A DNA stretch of 64,000 bases, taken from contig NZ_BBOM01000008.1 in the NCBI RefSeq assembly GCF_000974485.1, forward strand, positions 434,001 to 498,000, given 5' to 3'. A program made the position numbers and the translations under genes. Below the pieces are notes generated by a model. That model ran no database searches. It had not been told where the DNA came from and worked only from the letters and a program-made list of their open reading frames with translations. How positions within the stretch are numbered: position 1 is the first letter of the stretch; each line of letters starts with the position of its first letter. The stretch is from Streptomyces sp. NBRC 109706 (GTDB lineage Bacteria > Actinomycetota > Actinomycetes > Streptomycetales > Streptomycetaceae). Of the stretch, positions 33,843 through 42,926 are shown piece by piece.

Positions 33843-33876
33843 AAGTGCATCTATTGAGGGACGGGAGACGAGGACC

Positions 33877-34371
33877 ATGACAGACGACCCCTCCACCAAC
33901 GCCCGGCGCCCCCTGGGGTACTGGCTCAAACACATCGACCGGCGGATCGAGGAGCGGTTCGACGAGCTGCTGGCCGAGGACGGCCTCGGCCGACGGCACT
34001 GGCAGCTGTGCACCACCCTCGCCCGTGGCCCCCTCGACGTCGAAGGGCTCGACGAGGCGCTTGCGCCGTTCCGCTCCGCGCGCGAGCCAACCGTCCGCCC
34101 CCTGGTCGACCAACTCGTCGCGCGCGGCTGGGTGATGCCGTCCGGCGACGGCGCCCTCGCGCTCACCGAGGAGGGCCGGGCCCGACACGCCGAAGTCGCC
34201 GAGCGGGTCGGCGGGTTCAGGGCCCGCGTGGCGGCGGGCCTCGCACCGGACGAGTACGCAACCCTGTTGCGCCTGCTGGAGCGGGTCGCCGACAACCTGG
34301 ACGCTCCCCCCGACAACCGCGCGGACAACCCCCGGGACAACCGTGGGAACGACCAGGTCGGGGTGACCTGA
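33877..34371 (+). CDS. MarR-like winged-helix protein
   Basis: A 164-aa protein of MarR type. It has an N-terminal dimerisation helix (LGYWLKHIDRRIEERFDELL), then a winged helix ending in LVDQLVARGWVMPSGDGALALTEEG, and a long C-terminal helix. The tail is repetitive (PDNRADNPRDNRGND). GGAG at 33864-33867 supports the ATG. Streptomyces has many such proteins; the ligand is unknown. Confidence 0.8.
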   Translation: MTDDPSTNARRPLGYWLKHIDRRIEERFDELLAEDGLGRRHWQLCTTLARGPLDVEGLDEALAPFRSAREPTVRPLVDQLVARGWVMPSGDGALALTEEGRARHAEVAERVGGFRARVAAGLAPDEYATLLRLLERVADNLDAPPDNRADNPRDNRGNDQVGVT

Positions 34372-34409
34372 CGGGTGGCCGGGGCCGTCGGCGGAGGTAC
34401 GGTCGTCGG

Positions 34410-34841
34410 GTGGAGTCCGGTGAATCAGTCGTGTGCCCCGTTCATGGCGCGGGGGTCGGTCCGCACCGCCTCGCGGGGCGGCGGTTGGCCGGCGTCGTCG
34501 TGTCCCGGCACCACGGGGGCACGGAGGTGTCGGGCCCGATCGACGTGTGGCTGATCGACGCCGAGGGGGACGCCACCCTGGTCACCGCCGGCTCCGACTG
34601 GTGCCTGATCGTCGCGGACGGCGTTCCGCACGAGGGCCATGACGCGGGGGAGTGGGGCCGCGTCGAGGTGGCCCGGGCGGACGAGAAGACGCCCTTCGCC
34701 GCGCACCTCGGCGAGACGGTGCTGGCGGTCCACGAGGTGTCGGAGCCGGGCAACGGACGCCGTCGGGTCGACTTCACCTTCGAGTCGGGCGATGTCCGCT
34801 GCGAGGTCCTGGCCGGGGAGCTGCGGCTCTCCGCCGGCTGA
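34410..34841 (+). CDS. Hypothetical protein
   Basis: A 143-aa soluble protein starting at GTG. An early CPVHG motif (one Cys, one His) is followed by beta-rich sequence (GPIDVWLIDAEGDATLVTAGSDWCLIVADG). No family recognised. It follows the MarR-like gene by 38 bp and may be co-transcribed. Confidence 0.55.
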   Translation: MESGESVVCPVHGAGVGPHRLAGRRLAGVVVSRHHGGTEVSGPIDVWLIDAEGDATLVTAGSDWCLIVADGVPHEGHDAGEWGRVEVARADEKTPFAAHLGETVLAVHEVSEPGNGRRRVDFTFESGDVRCEVLAGELRLSAG

Positions 34842-35078
34842 CGCCGCCCCCGTCCCTCCCGCCGTCCCCCTTCGCGTCCGCTTCGGTGAGCGAGCCCATC
34901 ACCCGTAAGGGTGCATCTGGTCGGTTGCGCGGCCAACTCCCGGCGCGCTTCCGCACGATGAGGGGCGCGGCCGCCCGGTGGAGGCGCCGTCGGCGCGCGC
35001 CGCACAGCGCCCGCGCCGTAGAACGCCCGCGCCCCACCGCGCCCGCACGACGAGACGACGAGACGAGAGGACACCTCC

Positions 35079-36824
35079 TTGCCTTTCCCGCCCCCGCCCA
35101 TCCGACAGCGCGCCGGCGAGGCCACCGTTCCGGTGGCCGAACGGGTCGCGGGGCGCCTGCTCGGCGCGCCGGCGTTGCCCGCCGCCGCGCTCGGGGCCGT
35201 GGCGCGCGATATCGACTGGGCCGGCCCGGTCGCCCTCCCGCTGCCGGACGAGCGGGCCGTCCAGGCGGCCTGCGGGATCATGCAGGTGCACGGCAGGGCC
35301 CATGGCCGGCCGCGTCCCCTGGCCGTCGACTACGCCGCCACCGTGGCGGGCGTCCTCGCCGCCCAGGGCGTCTGCGCCGCGCTGCTCGCGCGCCGGCGCG
35401 GGCTGGCGATCGACCGGGTCACCACCTCCGTCGCCGAGGGCGCGCTGCTCTCCCTCACCCAGTACCTCGCCGCCGCCACCGCGCCCGACGAGCCGGCGGT
35501 CGAGCCGGCCGCCGACCTCCGGGGCGGCGCGACCCTGGTGTCGGCCGACGGCGTCCCGATCGAGATCGAGACCCTGGACCCGGTCGCCTGGCGGGAGTTC
35601 TGGCGCCGCCTCGGCGTCCGGCCGCCGCTCGCCGGGCGGGGCTGGGCGCCGTTCCAACAGCGGTTCGCCACCGCCGTCTGCCCGCTGCCCGCCGCGCTGC
35701 GCGAGGCCGCGGCCCGGCGGCCGCTCGCGGCGCTGACCGAGGCGGCCACCGCCACCGGCGTCAGCCTGGCGGCGCTCACCGCCGAGCCGCGCCCGGGCCA
35801 CCCGCCGGCCCCGGTGCGGATCACCCCGGCGCCAACACCCCTGCCGAGCAAGCCCGTTCCACCGGCCGCCGGGCCGGCGCCGCTGGCCGGGCTGCGGGTG
35901 GTGGAGGCCACCCGCCGGGTCCAGGGGCCGCTCGCCGGGCATGTGCTGCGGCTGCTCGGCGCCGAGGTGGTCCGGATCGAGCCGCCGGGCGGCGATCCGA
36001 TGCGCGGGCTGCCGCCGCTGGTCGGGGAGTGTTCGGCGCGCTTTCTGGCGCTCAACGAGGGCAAGGCGGTCCACGAGGCCGATCTGGGCACCGAGGCCGG
36101 CCGGCGCGCGGTGCGCGAACACGCCGCCGGCGCCGATGTGTTCCTCCACAACTGGGCGCCGGGCCGCGCCGAACGCCTCGGCCTGGCGGCGGCCGACCTC
36201 TGGCCCGTGGCGCCGCATCTCGTCCATGCGGGGGCTTCCGGATTCGGGGACGCGTTCGGTGCCGCACGGCCGCCCATCGGAACCGACTACCTCGCACAGG
36301 TCCACAGCGGCCTCGCCGCCGCGCTCCGCCCCGCGCCCGAGCCGCCGGCGCCCTCGCTGCTGACGCTCACCGATGTGCTGGGCGGACTGCTCTGCGCCTA
36401 CGGCGTGTTGGCGGCGCTGCTGCGGCGCGCCGACACCGGAAGGGGCGCGCGCGTCGAGTCCTCGCTGTACTCCGCCGCCTGGCTGGTGGAGCGCCCGGCG
36501 GCCCGCGCCCGCTGGACGCCGCTCGACCTCCCGTTGACCACCGCCGACGGACTGCTCTGCCTGACCGGGGCCGACGCGCGCCGGACCGCCGAACTGGCCC
36601 GCGTCACGGCCGCCTCGGGCACCACCCCCGACGCGGTCGCGGCCCGGTTCCGCGCCCTGACCACCAAGGAATGGCTGGACCGGCTCGGCGAGGCCCGGAT
36701 CCCGGCCACCGAGGTCAGGACCGATCTCGCCGCGCTGGCCCACGACCCGGCCTTCCGCGCGGCCGTCGCCCCCGCGCCGCCGGACGGCTGCGCCCGTCCC
36801 CTGACCCCCTGGACCTTCTCATGA
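35079..36824 (+). CDS. Class III (CaiB/BaiF-type) CoA transferase with a partial N-terminal duplicate
   Basis: A 581-aa protein starting at TTG with GAGAGG 8 nt before it. The C-terminal part (about 262-580) is a family III CoA transferase: LAGLRVVEATRRVQGPLAGHVLRLLGAEVVRIEPPGGDPMR, then GADVFLHNW and RVESSLYSAAWLVE. The N-terminal 250 residues repeat only the middle of that fold (DYAATVAGVLAAQGVCAALL and TTSVAEGALLSL), suggesting a fused, shortened copy. Class III enzymes move CoA between acyl groups through an Asp-linked mixed anhydride. It overlaps the next gene (ATGA), so it works with that acyl-CoA ligase. The acyl substrate is unknown. Confidence 0.82.
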   Translation: MPFPPPPIRQRAGEATVPVAERVAGRLLGAPALPAAALGAVARDIDWAGPVALPLPDERAVQAACGIMQVHGRAHGRPRPLAVDYAATVAGVLAAQGVCAALLARRRGLAIDRVTTSVAEGALLSLTQYLAAATAPDEPAVEPAADLRGGATLVSADGVPIEIETLDPVAWREFWRRLGVRPPLAGRGWAPFQQRFATAVCPLPAALREAAARRPLAALTEAATATGVSLAALTAEPRPGHPPAPVRITPAPTPLPSKPVPPAAGPAPLAGLRVVEATRRVQGPLAGHVLRLLGAEVVRIEPPGGDPMRGLPPLVGECSARFLALNEGKAVHEADLGTEAGRRAVREHAAGADVFLHNWAPGRAERLGLAAADLWPVAPHLVHAGASGFGDAFGAARPPIGTDYLAQVHSGLAAALRPAPEPPAPSLLTLTDVLGGLLCAYGVLAALLRRADTGRGARVESSLYSAAWLVERPAARARWTPLDLPLTTADGLLCLTGADARRTAELARVTAASGTTPDAVAARFRALTTKEWLDRLGEARIPATEVRTDLAALAHDPAFRAAVAPAPPDGCARPLTPWTFS

Positions 36825-38458
36825 GCCCCCCACCGACCACCCCCGTCCTGACCTCGCGCAACGGTGTCCCGTTCCCCGACCATGTCCCGCCGGCGACCCG
36901 CGCCTCCTGGGTGGCGCGCGGCTGGTGCCCCGACCGGGATCTGTACGGCCTGTTCCACGCCACCGCCCGCGCCCACCCCCGACGGCAGGCGCTGGTGGAG
37001 AGCGGCGATCCGCCGGGCGGCGGCCTCGATTTCGCCGCCCTGGACGCCGAGGTCCGCCGGATCTGCGCCCTGTTCACCGAGGCGGGGCTCGGCGCCGGGG
37101 ACGTGATCGCGCTCCGCCTGCCCAACGGCCGGCACGCGGTCGCCGCCGAGCTCGCCGTCTACGCCATCGGCGCCGTCGCCCTGCCCTACCCGCCGGGCGG
37201 CGGACGTCGGGACACCCTGACGCTGCTGGGCCGTTCCCGCGCCCGCGCCGCGGTCTTCGCCGACGCGTCCGATATCGCGCTCCATGACCAACTCCCCGAT
37301 CTGGAAACGGTGTTCAGCCCGATGCCGGACCGTCCCGGGGCCCGGTGGCTGGGCGCCCAGCCACGGCGGGACTGGCGGCCGGTCGAGGTGGATCCCACCG
37401 CGCCGGCCCGGCTGCTGGTCTCCTCGGGCTCGGAGGCCGAGCCCAAGATGGTCGCCTACGCCCATCACGCGATGGCCGGCGGCCGGGCCAACTACCTGGC
37501 CGCCCTCGCCCCAGGCGACGGGCCGCGCCGCCATCTGGTGCTGGTCCCGCTGGCCTCGTCGTTCGGCTCCTGCGGGATCGTCACGCTGGCCGCGCTCGGC
37601 GGCACGCTGCTCGTCCAGCGCGCCTTCGAGCCGCGCCAGGCCCTGGCGATGGTCACCGCGCACCGGCCGACGCTGGTGTTCGCCGTACCGACGATGCTGC
37701 GTCGGATCGCCGACACGCCACGGGACGCCGACGAGGACGTCAGCTCGGTGACCGCGCTCGTCTCCAGCGGTGCCGATCTGCCCCAGGAGACGGCCCGGGT
37801 CTGCGGCGCCCGCTTCGACCGGCCGGTGATCACCGTCTATGGGTCCTCGGACGGGGTCAACTGCCATACGGAGGCCGGTGACGCGGGCTGTGTCGGGGTC
37901 CCCGACCCCTCGGTCGCCGAGATCAGGATCGCCGACCGGGACGGCCGGCCGCTGCCGCCGGGCGAGCCGGGCGAGATCCTGGCCCGGGGGCCCATGACGC
38001 CGCTCTGCTATGTCGGGGCCCCCGAACTCGACGCCCGCTACCGCACCGCCGACGGCTGGGTGCGCACCGGCGACCGTGGCCTGCTGGACGCACGCGGGCG
38101 GCTGGTCCTGCTGGGCCGGATCAGGAACGTGGTGCTGCGCGGCGGTTACACCATCAGCCCGGCCGAGGTGGAACGCGAACTCGGCGCCCATCCGGCGGTC
38201 GCCGAGGCGGCCTGTGTGGCCGTTCCCGACCCCGACCTCGGCGAACGCCTCTGCGCCTGCGTCCGGACGGCCCCCGGCGCGCCCCCGCCGACGCTGGCCG
38301 AGCTCAATGCCTTTCTGCTGCGCCAACGCGGCCTGGAGAAGCGGAAACTGCCCGAACATCTCCTTCCGGTCCAGGCGATGCCCTACGGCCCCACCGGCAA
38401 GATCTGCCGCCGCACCCTCGCCGAGCGCGCCGGCGCCCGCTACGGCCCGGGCCGGTGA
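36821..38458 (+). CDS. AMP-forming acyl-CoA synthetase/ligase
   Basis: A 545-aa ANL-superfamily adenylating enzyme. Motifs are the P-loop-like SSGSEAEPKMVAYAHH, YGSSDG, the acidic TGDRG, the hinge RIRNVVLRGGYTISPAEVE and the catalytic Lys in PYGPTGKICRR. It activates a carboxylic acid as its adenylate and passes it to CoA (or a carrier). It is translationally coupled to the CoA transferase upstream, forming a two-gene acyl-activation operon. The substrate is not evident; an aromatic or medium-chain acid is plausible. Confidence 0.88.
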   Translation: MSPPPTTPVLTSRNGVPFPDHVPPATRASWVARGWCPDRDLYGLFHATARAHPRRQALVESGDPPGGGLDFAALDAEVRRICALFTEAGLGAGDVIALRLPNGRHAVAAELAVYAIGAVALPYPPGGGRRDTLTLLGRSRARAAVFADASDIALHDQLPDLETVFSPMPDRPGARWLGAQPRRDWRPVEVDPTAPARLLVSSGSEAEPKMVAYAHHAMAGGRANYLAALAPGDGPRRHLVLVPLASSFGSCGIVTLAALGGTLLVQRAFEPRQALAMVTAHRPTLVFAVPTMLRRIADTPRDADEDVSSVTALVSSGADLPQETARVCGARFDRPVITVYGSSDGVNCHTEAGDAGCVGVPDPSVAEIRIADRDGRPLPPGEPGEILARGPMTPLCYVGAPELDARYRTADGWVRTGDRGLLDARGRLVLLGRIRNVVLRGGYTISPAEVERELGAHPAVAEAACVAVPDPDLGERLCACVRTAPGAPPPTLAELNAFLLRQRGLEKRKLPEHLLPVQAMPYGPTGKICRRTLAERAGARYGPGR

Positions 38459-38491
38459 CCGGCGCGGGCGATCCGCGCGCCGGGTCCTCCC

Positions 38492-40327
38492 TCAGCCGGC
38501 CCGGCGGGCCGGGGTGGTGCGGCGGCCTTCGGCGTCGCGGCGGGTGGCGCCCTCGGCGTCCAGGGCCTCCAGCAGCGGCACCGCGACCCGGCGGCTGGTG
38601 CCCAGCGCCCTGGCGGCGTCGCCGACGGTGAACGGCTGGGGCAGCGCCCGGAGTCGGGCGGCGGCCTCGGCCTTGGCGCCGCTGGGGAGATGGAGCGGGC
38701 CGATCCGCTCCAGCCGGCCGCGCCGCACCAGCAGGGCGAGCGCGTCGGCGGTCAGGCCGAGCGCGTCGAGCCGCCCCCGGGTCGGCGCGTCGAACGGGGC
38801 CCCGGCCAGCTCGGCGAGCAGCCGGTCCAGGGCGGCGGCCACCGGCGCCGGCAACCGCTCGGCGTCCCCGGCGCGGTAGATCCGGCCGTCCCGCAGGGTC
38901 AGGCCGTCGTCGAGCAGCGCGGCCAGGGGAAGGTCGTCCGGCAGCTCAAGTCGCTGCCTGGCCACGGTCGTCGGCAGTCCGGGGTCGGCCGGTCGGGCGG
39001 CGGCCCGCGCGTCGACCTCGGAGCCGAGCGCGGCCCGCAGTTCCCTCAGCCGCTCGGGGTCGAGCAGATAGGGTCCGGCCCGCTCCGCCGTCGGCACCTG
39101 TGCCGGGTAGCCCATCGCGGTGAGCCGGTCGCGGCGGGCGAATCCCTCGGCGCGCAGCCTGGCGGCGGTGTCGGCCGGGTCGGTGAGCCGGGCCAGCTGC
39201 CCGGCCCTGGCGGCGGCCGCGCCCCGGCGGCGGAGCGCGGGCGGGTCCACATCGAGCACGGTGGCGCCCAGCAGCAGGCGCGATCCGGGGTCGCGCAGCA
39301 GCAGCCGGTCCCCGACCCGCAGATCGAGCGGGGCGCGGAGGGTGAGCCGCGCGTGCCGGTCGCCCAGCGGGCGGAGCCGGGCGCTGGTCCCCGCGGTGCC
39401 GCAGTGCACCAGCGGTTCGGCGGGCAGCCGGCGCGCGGGGCCGGGCCGGCCGTCGGGTGGTGCGGGACCGCGTCGCAGCCGGACGTCCACGGTATCGGTG
39501 CGCCACCAGCGGTCCGGGGTCACCAGGGCATGCCCCCGGCGCACCGAAGCGGCGGCGATATTGCGGAGGTTGACGGCGACCCTGGCCGGCCCCCGCACCC
39601 GGGTGACGCGCCGGCCCAGGGAGTGCAGGCCGCGTACCCCGGCCGTCGTGCCGGCCGGGGCGAGCTCCAGGGTGTCGCCCACGGCGAGCGTGCCGGCGGT
39701 GAGGGTGCCCGTCACCACGGTGCCGGCGCCGGCGACGGTGAACGCCCGGTCCAGCCAGAGGCGCACCGGCGCTTCGGCGTCCGGCGCCCGATGGGCGGAC
39801 GCCAGGGCGTCGAGTCGGTGCCGGAGCGCGTCGAGGCCCTGGCCGGTGCGGGCGCTCACCGCGAGCGCGGGGGCGTCGGCGAGGCCGGTGCCGGCGGTCA
39901 GCGCCCGCGCATCGGCGAGCGCGGCGGCCGGGTCGGCCAGATCCGCCCTGGTCACCACCAGCAGTCCGGCGCGTACCCCGAACGCGTCGAGGGCGGCCAG
40001 GTGTTCCTCGGTGCCCGGGCGCGGGCCCTCGTCGGCCGAGACCACCAGCAGCGCGGCGGGCGCGGTCGCGACGCCGGCGAACGCGGTGGCCAGATAGCGG
40101 TGGTGCCCGGGGACGTCGACAAAGGCCAGCGTGCGGCCGCTGGGCGCGGTGGTCCAGACAAAGCCCAGATCGAGGGTCAGTCCACGGCGCCGCTCCTCGG
40201 CGAGCCGGTCGGGGTCGGTGCCGGTGAGGGCGCGCAGCAGGGTCGACTTGCCGTGGTCCACATGCCCCGCGGTGGCGATCACAAAGGACTCGGCCGCCGG
40301 CGCGGCGTCTTCCGGGGAGGCCGGCAC
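38492..40327 (-). CDS. selB: Selenocysteine-specific elongation factor SelB
   Basis: A 611-aa GTPase that brings Sec-tRNA to the ribosome at recoded UGA codons. G motifs are GHVDHGKSTLL (G1), LTLDLGF (switch region), DVPGHHRY (G3) and VTRAD (G4). EF-Tu-like domains II and III follow (TVVTGTLTAGTLAVGDTLELAPAG). The C-terminal 250 residues contain the winged-helix repeats that bind the SECIS hairpin. I took the GTG at 40325-40327, just past the selA stop. It is the last gene of the selA-selB operon. Confidence 0.93.
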   Translation of the reverse strand: MPASPEDAAPAAESFVIATAGHVDHGKSTLLRALTGTDPDRLAEERRRGLTLDLGFVWTTAPSGRTLAFVDVPGHHRYLATAFAGVATAPAALLVVSADEGPRPGTEEHLAALDAFGVRAGLLVVTRADLADPAAALADARALTAGTGLADAPALAVSARTGQGLDALRHRLDALASAHRAPDAEAPVRLWLDRAFTVAGAGTVVTGTLTAGTLAVGDTLELAPAGTTAGVRGLHSLGRRVTRVRGPARVAVNLRNIAAASVRRGHALVTPDRWWRTDTVDVRLRRGPAPPDGRPGPARRLPAEPLVHCGTAGTSARLRPLGDRHARLTLRAPLDLRVGDRLLLRDPGSRLLLGATVLDVDPPALRRRGAAAARAGQLARLTDPADTAARLRAEGFARRDRLTAMGYPAQVPTAERAGPYLLDPERLRELRAALGSEVDARAAARPADPGLPTTVARQRLELPDDLPLAALLDDGLTLRDGRIYRAGDAERLPAPVAAALDRLLAELAGAPFDAPTRGRLDALGLTADALALLVRRGRLERIGPLHLPSGAKAEAAARLRALPQPFTVGDAARALGTSRRVAVPLLEALDAEGATRRDAEGRRTTPARRAG

Positions 40328-40331
40328 CGGC

Positions 40332-41639
40332 TCAGCCGGCGGCCGGGGCGACGGCGACGGCGAGGACGGCCGCCAGTAGCGCCTCGTCCTCGTCGGCCGG
40401 CACCGTCCGCAGATCGAGGAGGAGCCGGTCCTCGTGCAGCCGGCCGACGACGGCCGGGCGGCCGGCGCGCAGCGGCGCGGCGAACGCGGCGGGCAGGGCG
40501 ACGGCGGCGCTGGGCAGCACCACGTCCGGCGCGCCGCCGCCGCCGACCCGCGCCTCGCTCGGCCGTCCCTCGGCCTCGACGTCCTTGTCGCGCAGCGCCC
40601 CGGCCAGCCGCCCGGCGCGCTCCCGAAGCTCGTCGAGCCGGGCCGACAGGGCCTGTCGGACGGGCGGTTCCGGGCCTCGGACGGTGGCTTCGAGCGCGGC
40701 CAGGGTGAGCTTGTCGACGCGCAGCGCGCGGGCCAGCGGATGGGCCCTGAGGCGGCCGACGAGATCGGCGCGGCCGAGCAGCAGCCCGGCCTGGGGGCCG
40801 CCGAGCAGCTTGTCGCCGCTGGCGGTGACCAGGGCGGCGCCGTCGGCCAGCGAGGTCGCCGCGTCCGGTTCGTCGGGCAGCGTCGGATGGGGCCGCAGCA
40901 GTCCGGAGCCGATGTCGTGCACCACCGGGGCAGCCAGCGTGGCCAGTTGTGCGACGGGCACCGAGGAGACAAAACCGGTGGTGGTGAAGTTGGACGGGTG
41001 GATCTTGAGGACAAAGCCGGTGTCGGGGCCGAGGGCGGCCGCGTAGTCGGCGAGGTGGGTGCGGTTGGTGGTGCCGACCTCGTGCAGCCGGGCGCCGGTG
41101 CTGCGCAGCAGGTCGGGCAGCCGGAAGCCGTCGCCGATCTCCACCAGTTCGCCCCGGCTCACGACGATGTCGCGGCCCTGGGCGAGGGCGGTCGCGGCCA
41201 GCACCAGGGCCGCCGCGTTGTTGTTGGTGAGGTGTACCGCCTCGGCCTCCGGCACGGCCTCGGCGACGGCGGCCAGGGCGCTGGTGCCCCGGCGCGCCCG
41301 GCGCCCGGTGGCCAGGTCGAACTCGACGTCGGTGGTGCCGGCGGCGGCCAGCAGGGCGTCGCGGGCGGCGGGGGAGAGCGGCGCCCGGCCGAGGTTGGTG
41401 TGGACGATCACGCCGGTGGCGTTGAGCACCGGCAGCAGCGCGGCGGCGGTGGGCGGCAGCGCGGCCAGCGCCGCTTCGGCCGCCGCCTCCGGCGCCAGCG
41501 CGCCGGCCCGCACCAGGGCCAGCGTCTCGGTGACCGTGCGACGCACCAGCGCGCGGCCCAACCGCCGGGCGGCGGCGGCGAGTCGGGGCTCGGCCAGCAG
41601 CGCGTCGGTGCGTGGCACGCGTCGTCTGGGGTCCGTCAA
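40332..41639 (-). CDS. selA: L-seryl-tRNA(Sec) selenium transferase SelA
   Basis: A PLP enzyme that converts Ser-tRNA(Sec) to Sec-tRNA(Sec) with selenophosphate; 435 aa, normal for bacterial SelA. Key segments are NATGVIVHTNLGRAPLS, the NNNAAALVL motif, SRGELVEIGDGFRLPD and the cofactor Lys in TASGDKLLGGPQAG. It lies directly downstream of tRNA-Sec on the same strand and 4 bp ahead of selB, so the three are probably one transcript. Confidence 0.95.
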   Translation of the reverse strand: MTDPRRRVPRTDALLAEPRLAAAARRLGRALVRRTVTETLALVRAGALAPEAAAEAALAALPPTAAALLPVLNATGVIVHTNLGRAPLSPAARDALLAAAGTTDVEFDLATGRRARRGTSALAAVAEAVPEAEAVHLTNNNAAALVLAATALAQGRDIVVSRGELVEIGDGFRLPDLLRSTGARLHEVGTTNRTHLADYAAALGPDTGFVLKIHPSNFTTTGFVSSVPVAQLATLAAPVVHDIGSGLLRPHPTLPDEPDAATSLADGAALVTASGDKLLGGPQAGLLLGRADLVGRLRAHPLARALRVDKLTLAALEATVRGPEPPVRQALSARLDELRERAGRLAGALRDKDVEAEGRPSEARVGGGGAPDVVLPSAAVALPAAFAAPLRAGRPAVVGRLHEDRLLLDLRTVPADEDEALLAAVLAVAVAPAAG

Positions 41640-41663
41640 CGGTCGCTCTCGAACGGGGTGGTC

Positions 41664-41759
41664 TGGCGGAGGCGCATAGGAATCGAACCTACCCGGCCGG
41701 GGTACCCGACCGCATCGGTGTTGAAGACCGAGGGGGCCACCAGGCGCCCGCCCGCCTCC
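41664..41759 (-). tRNA. selC: Selenocysteine tRNA, anticodon TCA
   Basis: A 96-nt tRNA (with encoded CCA at 41664-41666) whose 5' end is at 41759. The acceptor stem GGAGGCG pairs with CGCCTCC, the anticodon loop reads CTTCAAC with TCA at 41722-41724, and the T-arm contains GGTTCGATTCC. The long variable arm and extended acceptor/T stack are typical of bacterial tRNA-Sec. It decodes in-frame UGA with SelB. Confidence 0.95.
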
Positions 41760-41823
41760 GCCGGGCAGTCTAGATCCTCAACTGCCCTGTACCAACCGGT
41801 GGTTTTCCGGGTAGGTTCCGGCG

Positions 41824-42831
41824 ATGACCGAGCTGCGACTGACCCAGTTCGCCGGTGGTGGCGGCTGCGCCTGCAAGATCCCCCCGGGTGAACTCGACGA
41901 TCTGGTGGCCACGTTGGCCCGTACCGGCGGCCCGCCGGTGAGCCCGGCGGCCCCGCTGCTGGTGGGGCTCGACGGCGGCGGGGACGATGCCGCCGTGGTG
42001 CGGCTGGACGCGGAGCGGGCCATCGTCACCACGGCCGACTTCTTCACGCCGGTGGTCGACGACCCCTACGACTGGGGGCGGATCGCGGCGGCCAACGCGC
42101 TCTCCGACGTCTACGCCATGGGCGGCACCCCGTGGGCGGCCGTCAACCTGCTGGCCTGGCCCAGGGAGACGCTGCCGATGGAGCTGGCGGCCGAGGTGCT
42201 CAGGGGCGGACGGGACGTGGCGCACGCCGCCGGCTGCCAGGTCTCCGGCGGCCACAGCGTCACCGATCCCGAGCCCAAGTACGGGATGTCCGTGGTCGGG
42301 ATGGTGCACCCCGACCGGATGCTGCGGCAGGACGCGGCGGAGCCGGGGCGCCCGCTGACCCTCACCAAGCCGCTGGGCAGCGGGGTGTTGAACGCCCGGC
42401 ACAAGACGACCGGCACGGTCTTCCCCGAGGCGGTGGAGGTGATGGCGGCGCTCAACCGGGACGCCTCGCTGGCCGCCGTCGACGCCGGGATCAGGGCGGG
42501 CACCGATGTCACCGGCTTCGGACTGCTGGGGCACGCCTACAAGATGGCCCGCGCCTCCGGGGTGACCCTGGCCGTCGACGCGGCGGCGGTGCCCTATCTC
42601 GCGGACGCCCGCGCGGCCCTGGCGGACGGGTTCGTCAGCGGCGGCACCCGCCGGAACCTCGGCTGGGTGGAGTCCCATGTCGACTTCGGCAACACCCCTG
42701 ACGGCGAGCGGCTGTTGTTGGCCGACGCGCAGACCTCGGGTGGGTTGCTGCTGGCCGGCGAGGTGCCCGGGTATCCGGTGATCGGCGAGGTGCTGCCCCG
42801 GGGCGAGGCGCCGGTGGTGGTCAGGGCCTGA
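41824..42831 (+). CDS. selD: Selenophosphate synthetase SelD
   Basis: Makes selenophosphate from selenide and ATP; 335 aa. The N-terminal glycine-rich loop GGGGCACK carries Cys15 and Cys17 (TGC codons, no in-frame TGA), so this copy is a Cys form and not a selenoprotein. It continues with DDAAVVRLD, NALSDVYAMGGTPWAAVNL, GGHSVTDPEPKYG and DAQTSGGLLLA, all typical of SelD. It is divergent from tRNA-Sec/selA/selB across 64 bp, completing the set needed for selenocysteine. Confidence 0.95.
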   Translation: MTELRLTQFAGGGGCACKIPPGELDDLVATLARTGGPPVSPAAPLLVGLDGGGDDAAVVRLDAERAIVTTADFFTPVVDDPYDWGRIAAANALSDVYAMGGTPWAAVNLLAWPRETLPMELAAEVLRGGRDVAHAAGCQVSGGHSVTDPEPKYGMSVVGMVHPDRMLRQDAAEPGRPLTLTKPLGSGVLNARHKTTGTVFPEAVEVMAALNRDASLAAVDAGIRAGTDVTGFGLLGHAYKMARASGVTLAVDAAAVPYLADARAALADGFVSGGTRRNLGWVESHVDFGNTPDGERLLLADAQTSGGLLLAGEVPGYPVIGEVLPRGEAPVVVRA

Positions 42832-42926
42832 CCCCGCTCGTCTTGTCTGTACACTGACACGTCGAGCGGGTAGGGTGAACGTTCGTTAAGGCGTGCTCAG
42901 GGTTCACCACTCTCGGGAGGAACGGC

